Below are positions 31,884 through 42,589 of a DNA stretch of 64,000 nt, in pieces. The DNA is from Chaetoceros tenuissimus. Lineage: Eukaryota > Bacillariophyta > Thalassiosirophyceae > Chaetocerotales > Chaetocerotaceae. Made by a program: the position numbers and the translations under genes. The stretch's first letter is position 1. Every line of letters begins with the position of its first letter. Location: NCBI GenBank assembly GCA_021927905.1, contig BLLK01000025.1:186001-250000 (forward strand). Reading direction: 5' to 3'. A model generated the notes under the pieces. That model had not been told where the DNA came from, ran no database searches, and was given only the letters and a program-made list of their open reading frames with translations.

Positions 31884-33728
31884 ATGTCTGAGTCGTTCAT
31901 CAAGAAAGTGATGGGAAACGGTCGCTTTGCTGATCTTGAAAATGTGCTAACGAAGCAGGACAAAGATTACGTCGTCTGTGGAGAAGACTACACAGGTCAA
32001 GAGATGACGAAGTATACCGACGACGAGATGGAGAGAGTGAATCGTAGACCTCTACAGTGTAGAGTCTTTTTCAAAAACTTTCCAACAGAAGGTGATACTG
32101 TGTTTCTTCGTACCCGCTTCTCTGATAATCACAAGCACACAACCAAGATTTACAACTTTGTGAGAGACTATCTCAAAGCATATAAATTGAAGAATCATTC
32201 AGCTGCCAAAAGTTCTCTAACACGTTTGCTCACTCTAGCTCTTGAGATGTCAGAAAGCGACTACTGCACATTTGCTACAGTAATGGGTTCTGCGTTCTCT
32301 GACTTGGGCTCGAATGGAAACTTATCTTTTGAGTGGTCTGATGATGCGAACTCTTTAAGTACTGGTAAAGATGATGACAAGCAAGTTGGTATTATCTTAT
32401 GCAAGCTCATGCACATAATTTTCTCAAAACTCAAGATTTATACCTTCATGATCACTGAAGAGGGCTCCAATGCTTACAGAATTGTTCACTGCAAAACTGC
32501 TATAGAAAAGAGAAGACTACAGGGTCCTCACATATATGCTCTGTTCTCATTTCTACTGCAAGTCTGTTTGACAGCTTATGTTATTGCTCAGATTGTCGAG
32601 AACTTCCGTATGGATGAAAAAATCAGAAACGATAATCCAGCTAATCCAAAATTTGAAGACGAAGAGAAGAACTATGTGTATACTTCATTTGGAAAGAATA
32701 TTCCACTTGCAATCTTGACTTTCCTATACAGTACTATTCTTGCGATCCCAGAATTCACAGAAACTCCAGCTGGGTTTGCTGTTTTTGGTCAAACGTGTAT
32801 TTTGCAAGTTATGGATGTAGTAGTAAACACAATCCTACCATCTGTATTAATTGTTGCAGGTGTCTTCGTTATTTTAGGCCAGGATTCTTTCATTGAAGCA
32901 GTTCTAAATACAGCAGCGTTACTTTTCATCCCAGAAATTGATGATAGCCTTCCCTCTTTGCTTGGTTTTGATGAGAAAGGTACGTTGTTTGATCATTTTC
33001 CTTCTTTGCCTTTTGTACAAATGAGCTCCTTCTCACTCTTTCTCGAAAAAGCTATTGTCAAAAACTTTTTGATTCACGAGTCTATGAAAGAGTACGATAG
33101 TCTCTGCAAATCTGAGGATGAGAATAAGAGAGAAGAAAAAATGGCTGAATATGAATTTGAGGGCATGGGTGTCCAGTTTGAAGATTGCTTCTTGACCAAC
33201 ATGATTGAGACAGGCACTGATGCACCCGAAGGTTATCTATACCAACCATTTCAAGTCAGTAGCAGTGAATATGGTTACCAAATTGACCCCTCTACTTATG
33301 TGACTGAAAAGTGCTTGATTAAGACCCTAACTATCAAATACACAAAATATCGTAATACAACCCATCCACGTATCGGCTTTATGGAAATTGTTCTGCTTGA
33401 TGATACAAAGAAACCGATCGTCATCAAGAGACCAGAGAAAGATAAAGTGGAACTTGATGAAGAAAATGTAGTGGAATTGGAGGGGGTGTATGTGATTACA
33501 TCTTTCCAGATGAGTAATGACGTTCTTAGACTCAGAGTGTGTGGGTCTAAAGAAGCTGTGAACTTTGAAAAGGCCTTCGACTATTACTCACTTTGGGGTA
33601 TGAACAAGAGAGCAAAGAAGCTACTTAAAAAGGCAATACAAGCTTCAAAGCAAAAGGTTTATGCTCGTACATCACTCCGCACAAGCAATCAGCATACTTC
33701 TGTCAAGAAAGGTGATGGCAATGTATAA
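31884..33728 (+). CDS. diatom membrane protein, paralogue of the gene at 18157
   Basis: Starts at ATG 31884. The frame is open throughout, but alignment with the paralogue shows 24 extra codons between FDEK and AIVKN, flanked by GTACGT and AAAAAG. I therefore read a stop-free 72-nt intron at 32980-33051 (phase 1), giving exons 31884-32979 and 33052-33728 and 590 aa; without splicing it would be 614 aa. Architecture repeats the paralogue: soluble N-terminus with RTRFSDNHKH (HFTDDHHYH there), helices near 215-240, 268-288 and 312-350, the conserved GQDSFIEAVLNTAALLF then IPEIDD, and a soluble C-terminus with MSNDVLRLRVCG. Family and function are not recognised. Confidence 0.8.
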   Translation: MSESFIKKVMGNGRFADLENVLTKQDKDYVVCGEDYTGQEMTKYTDDEMERVNRRPLQCRVFFKNFPTEGDTVFLRTRFSDNHKHTTKIYNFVRDYLKAYKLKNHSAAKSSLTRLLTLALEMSESDYCTFATVMGSAFSDLGSNGNLSFEWSDDANSLSTGKDDDKQVGIILCKLMHIIFSKLKIYTFMITEEGSNAYRIVHCKTAIEKRRLQGPHIYALFSFLLQVCLTAYVIAQIVENFRMDEKIRNDNPANPKFEDEEKNYVYTSFGKNIPLAILTFLYSTILAIPEFTETPAGFAVFGQTCILQVMDVVVNTILPSVLIVAGVFVILGQDSFIEAVLNTAALLFIPEIDDSLPSLLGFDEKGTLFDHFPSLPFVQMSSFSLFLEKAIVKNFLIHESMKEYDSLCKSEDENKREEKMAEYEFEGMGVQFEDCFLTNMIETGTDAPEGYLYQPFQVSSSEYGYQIDPSTYVTEKCLIKTLTIKYTKYRNTTHPRIGFMEIVLLDDTKKPIVIKRPEKDKVELDEENVVELEGVYVITSFQMSNDVLRLRVCGSKEAVNFEKAFDYYSLWGMNKRAKKLLKKAIQASKQKVYARTSLRTSNQHTSVKKGDGNV

Positions 33729-33870
33729 TTTCATTAGCAATAGGAGAGGAGTACCACAACTCATAAATTTATTTGTTACATATCAGTGTCATACGAAAGA
33801 AAGAATTAGTAAAAAAAATTACTCGAAATTAAGGATTGATTATAGTTTCTTGTAAAAAGCTTTGCATCTA

Positions 33871-35181
33871 TCAATCCATAAATGCAAAAGCCTTCTTTGA
33901 TACCTCCATACCAAGGAAACAAGCAGCATTTGCAGGGAAAGCTCTAACCATTGCTGGTCTAAGACCTTGGAATAATGCAGATGCTCCCTCCTCCTTCATG
34001 AGTTTTCTGTATACATCGAAAATACCTTTATAGGTTCCAGCCGGTGCAGATTGAAACCGACTCTTGAGGACATCAGCTGGAATAGATACTGCCCAACACG
34101 CCATACCCGCAAATCCTCCAGCACACAAGACTGCAAATGGTGATAAAGTTCCAGATTCTGGATCAATGTTTTGAATTTTCATAAGGCCCTTCTTCACAAG
34201 TTCATATGTTCCGAACCAAGCTATAGATCCAGGAACATCTCTCATAAGTGTTGCTCCAGTACCACGGAAAATTGATTGTACACCACCTTCTTTGTATACA
34301 TGTTGAGCACAATCCCACAATCCAGTGAATTTGCCAGGGTTTGTTTGTAACAATACCTTCAATCTTTCACTAGGTGCCATAATCAATGTAGTTGGGAAAG
34401 CAGATATACCTCCAGCTACACAAAGTTGTGGAATAGTAAATTTGTACGGTGCATCATTTTTATACGAAAAGTCAGTCTTTTCTACAACTCGTTTTCCCAT
34501 ATCATAACCCCAAAAGCTAACAGCAAAAATTGGTGAAATGGCAACAAGAGGTGCAGAGACACCTCGATATAGCCCGAATAATCCTTCTTTTGCAAGTGTT
34601 TGTCTAAATAGTCCAAATACAGAAGATGATGCCGATGCTCCTCCAGTTTGCATTTTTACCTTGATTAAATCAAATGGATGACCTACAATAACGGTACATA
34701 TACCACCTACCCCTCCACTCAAGAATGATTTCAATGCTGAATCAGCTATATTGGAACCAGTAAGAATCAAGTGAGTTTGTGATAAGAAAAAAAAGTCCCA
34801 AAGCGAATACAATATTGTTTTTTTCAGTGTTCGGATCCAATGGCGATGAGAACCCTAGGATTCAATCTTATGGAACACTATATAAATAATTAAACATGAT
34901 TCATATAATTTCATTTCTGAGAACTTACGCTTAGTTTCGGTATCTGGTGAAGTACAAATTGCACTTGGCGCAGCAAGATTAGTCTCATCATTGAGACAAA
35001 TATCAGTTTCAACAGCAGTACCCCTCTGTAGGGTATCTTTTTTCCAATGAGAAGGCATATGAATTTTGGGACTAAAGTGAATAAAGGAAGAAATTGCGTC
35101 GCTCAATCTAGTTTTTGACTCGACGCTCTCGATACAGTTGATGGTGAAAAATAATGTGTAAATGAATGTGAGTTTTTTCAT
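33871..35181 (-). CDS. mitochondrial-carrier-family protein, acylcarnitine carrier-like, with hydrophobic leader
   Basis: The core is a six-helix solute carrier with three repeats: PFDLIKVKMQ, APSERLKVLLQ and PADVLKSRFQ. The third repeat ends with MVRAFPANAACFLG, characteristic of the carnitine/acylcarnitine group (SLC25A20). I join exons 35181-34929 and 34745-33871 across a 183-nt intron because both sides are phase 1 (AAG-C / CT-GAT), giving 375 aa. Exon 1 then adds an 84-residue N-terminal extension that begins with a signal-peptide-like MKKLTFIYTLFFTINCIESV, unusual for this family. The alternative start at 34812 would give a plain carrier of 313 aa without the leader. The carrier itself is certain; the leader is moderate. 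Convergent with the preceding gene, 142 bp apart. Confidence 0.8.
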
Positions 35182-35651
35182 GTCTTTGTTTATTGATGCA
35201 TAGGTTGATTTTGATGGATTTGTGATCTGAAAGCCAATCATAATTTCAGTGACGCTCATTGGTGGGAACTTAACGTTCCTTTACGGGTAATCAGATGAGT
35301 GGCTTCGGGTTTGGGAGGGGTTGTAGTTGATCTTAGAAATAGATTGTTACATTGAACCGGAGATTGCAAAAGCAGCAACAGAGAGCACAGTAGTGACAAA
35401 CAAAGAAGTATTAGAACGATTGATGAAAGTCTAACCTTCTTCCAAATAACGAGAGCAGCGACCGGTCACAAGTCCTCGTATTCTTAAAGCAATCGTAGCA
35501 AACAGTTTATTGGTGCAGACCAACTAGCTTTTCCTTACAACTGTTTATAAAAACAAAGCCCTGTATACAACGACTCTACAGCAACACATCTACAGATCAA
35601 TCTTGCCAAACATAGAAGCAACAGCTCTGAATAGAAATTGAAAAAGGAAAT
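35182..35651. promoter_or_regulatory. divergent promoter region (carrier / calmodulin-like)
   Basis: Between the carrier start (minus) and the calmodulin-like start (plus). An upstream in-frame ATG at 35259 could extend the carrier leader by 26 residues. No other feature recognised. Confidence 0.35.
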
Positions 35652-36403
35652 ATGGGAAACATTTGTCTCGAACCCGATAGAAAGAACAATCAGATGGATG
35701 ATCATGCTAGTGATCATGGTATAGAAAAAGCTAAATCCGGTGAAGTAATGGAAAGAGGTACTTCTGCCAGTAGCCATCATGAAGGGAAAACTGTCTGGAA
35801 TCTAACTGATAAACAAAAAGATGACTGCGAAAATATTTTTGGAGTTTTTGAAGAGGAAGACGGTGAGTGTTATATACATACGGATGTTGTTTTGTAGTGC
35901 TTCTTTTATACAATGCATACTCTTACTCACAGTTTTCATATTTTACGACCTGATTTTTAGAAAAGGTGCACGTAAAGCATCTTGGACCTATGATGCGTGC
36001 TTTCAACTATAAACCTACCGGTGAGGACCTGAAATTTCTTGTGGAGAAAGTTGAAAAAGAATGTGAAGATTCCAGGATGGACTTTCAATGCTTTTTGCAT
36101 ATAATGGCACCTCGCATCCTTGAAGTGAATGAAGTTTATTCTGAAGAAAAAATAATGGAGGCTTTCAATAGATTTGATAGAGATCATAATGGATACATTT
36201 CGGCAAGTGAATTGCGAATTGCACTCAAAGACCATTTCTGTCCAGGTATGAAAAGAGTAGCTGATGAATTGACAGATGATGACGTGCAGGAAATTATGCA
36301 TGAAGCTGATTTGGACGGAGATGGATTGATAAATTACGATGAGTTCAAAAAGATGATTCCGCTATTTAGTGATTGTATCCATACTGCTGTCAAGATCAAG
36401 TAA
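35652..36403 (+). CDS. calmodulin-like EF-hand protein, probably N-myristoylated
   Basis: Exons 35652-35862 and 35961-36403 (98-nt intron, phase 1), 217 aa. The N-terminus MGNICLEP has Gly2 and a Cys at position 5, fitting N-myristoylation plus palmitoylation. A 45-residue hydrophilic tail follows. The N-terminal EF pair (about 53-125) has lost most calcium ligands. The C-terminal pair is intact: loop 3 at 143-154 (DRDHNGYISASE) and loop 4 at 187-198 (DLDGDGLINYDE). It is therefore likely a membrane-bound calcium sensor with two working sites. The target is unknown. Convergent with the Arp gene, 86 bp between stops. Confidence 0.85.
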
Positions 36404-36489
36404 AGTGCAGGAAATGCATCTTAGTTTATGTAAATATATAAGTATACAATGAAAATCTATACAAAGGGTTCTAATTTTAACCATTTGTT

Positions 36490-37551
36490 TTAACTTTCTC
36501 TATGGATCCATGCTTCATCAGGCATCTTGATACTTCCCATTATACTTGCACCAAGAAATGACAACATGGAAGGTCGGAAAGGCAAAGGATAAAGAACCTT
36601 CATTGGACCTCTCATGATTGGTGATGCAAGTGGTCGAAATCTACTAAATTGAGAATCACATATAATGTACTTTTGTGAATCCGACTCTAGTTCAAACAAG
36701 GATTGGATGCATCGTACAAATCGCTTTTCTAAACTAGATATACTTTCCACACCACCACCTACAAATACAACTTTTTGTACTAGGACTCGTCTGAGATCAA
36801 TTGGACACATTTCTAGACATGATAGAAAAGCAAATACTAAACTTTGTGGGTTTGTCAAGTCAAAATACATTTCCTGGACAATCTTGGCTTCATCTTCTTC
36901 CTTTGCATCTTTGATTTGATTCATTATTGGTACAATTTGTAAAGTGTTTTCAATCATTCGACCATTAAATACACACGCCACTCTACAGTCCATTCTTCCC
37001 ATATCAATCAATATACTCCCCTCTGCTTGACCTAAAAGATTTGATTCCGTAGAAATGACATACGGTATTGTTTCAAATGAGTCTGTGAATAAAATACTTG
37101 GGACTTTCAATTCATTCAAAAAGATAGATTCCAGCGTTGATCTCAATAGAGGATGATGGAAAATTGGTAAAATAACAATCACTTTCCTAGATCTAGGCTT
37201 CAAAAGTAAGGAATGAATGTATAGATTTCGAAGCCAAGGGTTCAGTATCTGAAATGTTTTCTCGTCCTCTTCTGTATCACAGCCTAAACCTACACCTGTT
37301 GAGAAAAACTTATCTGCTGGTAGAGCTGGAGAAGATGACCAATAGAAATCTGATTCATCTTTTGGAGACTCATCATTATTATCATTTTGAATTGAACGGA
37401 GCGGAAAGATATGCCTTGGTGTTGTTTCTCCTGCAATACCGACACGTAAAAGGGCTGATCCAAACTCAAAAACTAATGGCGTTGATTGGCTCGAAGCAAT
37501 ATCTAGGTTCGAAGAAAAAGATTTTCTGTAGGAGGAAGCTCTAGCTGCCAT
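36490..37551 (-). CDS. actin-related protein, Arp10/Arp11-like
   Basis: Single exon, 353 aa from the ATG at 37551. An actin-fold protein: VFEFGSALLRVGIAGE near 26-41 is phosphate loop 1, and ILIDMGRMDCRVACVFNGR near 183-201 is phosphate loop 2, where actin has DSGDGVTH; the catalytic-site residues are changed. VVFVGGGVESI near 265 is the adenosine motif. Divergent loops and a short length fit Arp10/Arp11, the pointed-end subunit of dynactin, better than Arp1-6, but this is a weak assignment by eye. It would act with cytoplasmic dynein if correct. Confidence 0.65.
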   Translation of the reverse strand: MAARASSYRKSFSSNLDIASSQSTPLVFEFGSALLRVGIAGETTPRHIFPLRSIQNDNNDESPKDESDFYWSSSPALPADKFFSTGVGLGCDTEEDEKTFQILNPWLRNLYIHSLLLKPRSRKVIVILPIFHHPLLRSTLESIFLNELKVPSILFTDSFETIPYVISTESNLLGQAEGSILIDMGRMDCRVACVFNGRMIENTLQIVPIMNQIKDAKEEDEAKIVQEMYFDLTNPQSLVFAFLSCLEMCPIDLRRVLVQKVVFVGGGVESISSLEKRFVRCIQSLFELESDSQKYIICDSQFSRFRPLASPIMRGPMKVLYPLPFRPSMLSFLGASIMGSIKMPDEAWIHRES

Positions 37552-37999
37552 GGTCAAGGTACTTTTGAGAGGCAAGAGGAATAAGGTGATAACTTGTCAG
37601 TGTACGAATAGTAGGTGGTAAAATGGAACATACATCCTCGTAACATCGTAACATGAAACATGAGAGAACGGAGGATACACAATGACACAATGACGAGGAG
37701 AAATTGATCAGGGATATCTAGCTATCAGGCTAGCTAACACAGAGAAGTTTGTTCTTCTTCTTTGAGATTGCATCTTATCTTTTTACATCATTGCTGGACA
37801 TGAATATCAAAATATCAATTATCTTTAATTTCTAATTTACAATAATTCTCAACCTTTCATATCAAGTCTTCTTATCACCTCACTCAAAATTTTATGTGTC
37901 AGAAAATAAACATCTATTTGAGTCATAAAGTGACATCTAGATTTGGAGAAGCTCGTGTAGTCGACTTTACTAAATAGATTAATGGTTCCCCATAATGTA
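37552..37999. other. intergenic stretch between two minus-strand genes
   Basis: Promoter of the Arp10-like gene and 3' flank of the acyltransferase gene. AT-rich, no reading frame of note. Nothing recognised. Confidence 0.35.
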
Positions 38000-40900
38000 T
38001 TACTTCTTTTTCTGATTGTCTATCTTTGATCCCCACAACCTTTTCTCCAAGTCTCTTGTAATTTTACTCAGTGGCCATTCTACTAGTACCCCCAAGACCA
38101 ATGCCGCGAGAAAAGTCACAACTACTATTCCAGAGAAGGAGTAAAAGAAACTCACATTTCGATATCGGAATTTCGAATCGCCTCCCAATACGTAAATATT
38201 GATAACAATTGGATGTAAAAGATACATTGAAAAAGAAAGCTTCGACAATGGGTCCCATCCTGTCCAGTTTAGAATTGAAGATGATCCTAAAGCCTGTAGC
38301 TGTCCATTAAAACTGAGCAGAGACATAATGGAGAGTCCAACTCCCCACAAAGGCCGTGTAAATGAATTATACAGTGCTAGTAATTCCGGTGACCAGCCAC
38401 TTCCGCATTCCGTCGTCCTTGGACTTTCCCAAACAAGACATGGTCTTTTACTTGTCCCTCCTGTTCCAAGGGCCAAGAAAACCAAGAGAGATATTGAAAA
38501 CAATGACAGCACGATGCTTACAAATTTTGTAAGCCCGAAGTTTGGAAACAGTCTACACTTTTCATGCCAAATCTGAGCAGTGATGAAGCCAATCACATAC
38601 GGTGACGATCGAAAAAAGGGATTAATATAAAAGCCTCGATCGAAAGCAACTGTATCGGCTCCATCAAACAAATGTGCTGACCAATTGTACTTGAAGGAAA
38701 ATGAAATTGAAACTGCGATAATGACCATCACATATAGAGCCTCCAGCATAATTGTCAGCCGCCTACAACCCTTCCTTAGAAATAGCGTCAAAAATACTGG
38801 TGTCAATACAGCACAGAGTTGCATATCAACTCCTAAATACCAAGTGTGATACATGCATTCGCTTGTTTCCCCAAATGGTTGATAATGTGGAATAAGGTTG
38901 TTTACAAAAAGCAAGTTTGTCCACCATTGATTATCGCATTGTGCGACAAACTGAAAGAATTAAATTAGAATATAAAATAAGTTTCATCATAAAGAAAAGA
39001 ATGTGAGTAATACTTACTGTCGCAAATCTTGGCCAGAAGGGTCCATCTCCCAGCGTCACGGCTACTTTCCACCACAGCATCAAAGCTGCGAGGTATGTAG
39101 GCAAAATTCGCAAAATTCGATGTATAATGAGTGGGATAAACCATGTTAGTCCTTTGGGACGTTTTGCATTTGGATCTACTTGGTTCAAACGATTTCCATA
39201 GTCTCCAACTACAATATGTTTCGTGTTTACTATTCCCAGCCGAGACAATTTGAAAGTCCAATAGTCCACAGCGGAGTCCTCTTCCATGGTAGGTTCCATA
39301 CCTACTTTGTTGTCGATTTTTTTCAACAGTCCTGACATAACTAGATACCCACTGATGAAGAAAAATGTGTCCACAGCATACCTTGCAGAAAGAAAAAGTG
39401 TACCGAGTGTTGATGACACCATTCCTGTTGGGGGTAAAACTGCTGCTGGATTCTGATAACCGATACTAGATTGTACTGCAAGAGTGTGTCCAAAAATGAT
39501 CCAAAGCATTGAAATAGACCGCATACCATTCAAGCACTTTGATGAACTGATGGAGATTGTTCGTTTCACACTCTTTTTGAATTGAAACTTTTTCGCATAG
39601 ATTGGGAAAAGCCCATGAAAGCTATTTTCTGCATCAAGTGTAGCTTCTCCCAGTTGCTGAAGCTTTTGTTCATGAAGCTTGTCTTCAAAAGGATTTTCAC
39701 GTTTCATTCTTGTTATTTCATAAAATGATTGGCCTGCATCGAAGTAAGAAAACTTCAATTTAACTTTTTGAAGAAATTCATTGCAGTAATTGTGATTACT
39801 CTCCTCACTTTCCAAATCAAGATATCTTTCATGAAAAGAGTCATTCGAAATACCATTTCTTTGTGGAGAAACAGGAACATTTGCATCTAATGGCGATGAA
39901 ACCAAAGGCATTATTTCATTACCTTGACTTGGTGAAGATTTCGTATTTGAAAAGCGTTCTGTGGTGTCATTAAATGAGATATCAGACGAAGAACTCAAGT
40001 CAGCCCCAAGGTAATTTTTCTCTTCGTAATCGTCTTGTTCCTGAGTTTGATGGGTGCTTCCATAAGAGAAATGCAACCCAGAGATTGCGCTTTTTGCCTT
40101 GGGCGTCCGATCCACATTCTCGGGATATTGTTGCTTTTCCTCGACATCATTACTTTTCTTCTTACTCTTCACCAAATTTGATGTAATTGTACCAATCACA
40201 ACAAAGGCCAAAAGTAGAGAAAATACTCCCATTGTCCAATAATATCCAGAACTTGAGTATTCTTCTTCATCTAATTCTCGCAGACCTGTCTCTCCTTCAC
40301 AAACAATACCCATTTGACTTTTCATACCAGCAGTAAATGACTGCGAGAGAGAATTCATGTATCTAAATCTTCTCGATGCAGTAGGTGGTCCTACTCCAGG
40401 ATAAATAGTATCATCATAAAATCCATCTCTTGATGCAAGACCTAAAAGCTTATCCGCAAAGCCAACCTGTTTGTCAAATAAAATATACAAACCTCTTGCA
40501 GTACATGAAGACGGAACACAAACACCTGCAATTGGTGGGCCCCATAAAATCCCTTCTCGATTATATGGAACAACATTAGGCACTATTCCACCAATTGTAC
40601 AGAATCTAGTTGCACTTCGCTCTTGCCCTGGACCATATTCAATATCATGGTCCCTAAGCCACCATGGTTCAGTTTTTAGATATTTTGCAAAATCGGGATT
40701 ATCTTCTGTAAACGTTAATGCAACTTGGTCTTGTAAAACTCGTAATGTAGCTCCTATATTTCCAGGCATGTAGTGACATCCGTCCCAGTCTCCCATACCT
40801 CCTCCTCCACCACCGCCAGAATATGCCCATGCTAGAGCTTCCATAGCTAAAGGATCAGGTCCTGGTGAAGTACTATCTAGTAATATGGAAAGAGCGACCG

Positions 40901-41333
40901 TTAACAAATGATGATGCTCTTCATTGGTATATTCTTGATACTTTGCCGCATCTTCAGTAGCATTAATTGTGTTGGATGGCAACAAATGTGTAGGAGTTGA
41001 CCCAGTAGCCAAGTGCAACAAGACTTGAGCACATATTTGCGATTCCTGAGGAAGTGTCGTTACATCAAATTCATAGTTTGTGGAGTTTCCAGTTGTTTCA
41101 TTCATTTTTGGAAACGACAAAGAGTCTCTTCCAGCAGATGAATGAATGTATTTATTGCAGATTAGCTGTTGGTAGATATAGAATACCTTTCGACAACAAT
41201 AAAGAATGCCCATTTTTCCTCTCGAGTAGATCTTTTGTTGGTCACAAAAGTAGGATGCGTTGGAGTCGACGTCAAAGATTTGGAAAATAGGCCATTTAGA
41301 AATGTCAATTTTTAATTTTTGGGTCTGCATCAT
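38000..41333 (-). CDS. NRF domain plus acyltransferase-3 membrane protein
   Basis: Minus-strand exons 41333-39018 and 38950-38000 (67-nt intron, phase 0), about 1088 aa from the first ATG; the true start may be at an inner Met, since the first 75 residues have no clear signal peptide. A lumenal cysteine-bearing region (about 95-330, with W-D-GCHYMPGN and GVCVPSSCTA) matches the NRF domain of nematode/insect NRF-6 proteins. A membrane helix lies near 368-388, then a Ser/acidic cytosolic loop. The acyltransferase-3 domain begins near 620, with LNGMRSISMLWIIFGH containing the catalytic-type His, VDTFFFISGYL, and after the intron CDNQWWTNLL and CMYHTWYLGVDMQ. About ten helices are expected. It would acylate a lipid or sugar at a membrane; the substrate is unknown. 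Confidence 0.85.
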
Positions 41334-41412
41334 TGTATCTCATCCTTTCGCATTCCGCCTTCCCTTATCAGAACTCACAATTTGAAGAATACAGAACATA
41401 CAGACAATTATC

Positions 41413-42357
41413 ATGAGTACTGAAGAAAGTAAACCTACCAATACAGCTGATGAAGCTGTGAAGAAAGAAGAACCGATCAAGGTCTCTGAAGCAGCAAAGA
41501 AAGAAAAATCAAACCTATTTGACTTCAATGTCGGTTTCTTTTCAATCAATGATAAAGGAATGACAATGAAGCCAAAATTTGACTTTGGAGCATCCATCGG
41601 AGGGTCGGGTGCTTATATTGGTTTAGGAGATGTACGAGATGGAATTAATATCGGTACACATATCGATGTTGTTTCTCAAACTGTGAAAGGCAGTGGAAAA
41701 GATATGGAAGAATTTCTCCGATCTCTTGAGTTTACAGGAAGGATAGCAGAAATATTGGATGATACTGTTCATCTCAACAAGATTATTCACTTCTTTACTA
41801 ATATCCTTGCTGAAATTTCGAGACGTTGTAAAATTGGAACGTTTCATGTTGCGCATATTGAAGGAACTTGTACTGGGAAGATTGGAACGAGTCTTGGGGC
41901 AGGTTTAAGCTTGGGTTGGAAGGACGAAGAAAAATACAGAATGCTTGGTGCTTCAGGAACACTTGCGGTAGGTGGAGAATATAGAGCAGGCCTGCATGAA
42001 AGCAAAACAAAGATCAAGACTATCTTCAAGCTATCCATGGCGGGAGTATCCTTTAGATTCGTTATTTATGCAAGACGAAAGAATTCTGATGAAATTCCAC
42101 CAGTCAGTATTGAGAAACTGATTGATCAAAATATCTTGGTTGCTCCAGATGAAAATGTAGTAGAACCAGACAAGAAAAGTCAGGAGAATAAGTTTGAAGA
42201 GAAAACCATTGGGCTAATGAGGAAAGTAAGTGATTTGCTTGGAGTCAGACTCGATAGACATTTGTCATCATCTTCTACACTTTCTGATCTACCAAAAGCA
42301 GATGAGATGAAGGGCAGCTCTCAGAGTAATACTGTCAATGATAGTGTTGGTAAATAG
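41413..42357 (+). CDS. unknown soluble protein
   Basis: Single exon, 314 aa, ATG 41413, only 79 bp from the divergent acyltransferase start, so the two must share a promoter. Residues 1-35 are Lys/Glu-rich. Residues 50-90 and 150-205 are Gly-rich with alternating hydrophobics (KFDFGASIGGSGAYIGLGD, KIGTSLGAGLSLGW), suggesting beta sheet. A helical segment lies between (95-140). The C-terminal 90 residues are charged, then Ser-rich. No targeting signal and no family recognised. Confidence 0.7.
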   Translation: MSTEESKPTNTADEAVKKEEPIKVSEAAKKEKSNLFDFNVGFFSINDKGMTMKPKFDFGASIGGSGAYIGLGDVRDGINIGTHIDVVSQTVKGSGKDMEEFLRSLEFTGRIAEILDDTVHLNKIIHFFTNILAEISRRCKIGTFHVAHIEGTCTGKIGTSLGAGLSLGWKDEEKYRMLGASGTLAVGGEYRAGLHESKTKIKTIFKLSMAGVSFRFVIYARRKNSDEIPPVSIEKLIDQNILVAPDENVVEPDKKSQENKFEEKTIGLMRKVSDLLGVRLDRHLSSSSTLSDLPKADEMKGSSQSNTVNDSVGK

Positions 42358-42589
42358 TAAATTGGTGTTTGAACTGTGCATAATATAAATGTTGTAAACA
42401 TGCAAATATTCCATATGTTGCCAACAACAAAAAGTGAGTGGAAAATATTGCAGACAATCTTGGCGCGCAAATTGTGAGTCAGAAAGTAAAAGGAAGAAGA
42501 ACTCCAACACACATTCCCTATTCCCTATTCCCCATTCCATCAAAATGCAAATGATGAACATATTTTTAAAGAAAGAATAGACAAACAAC

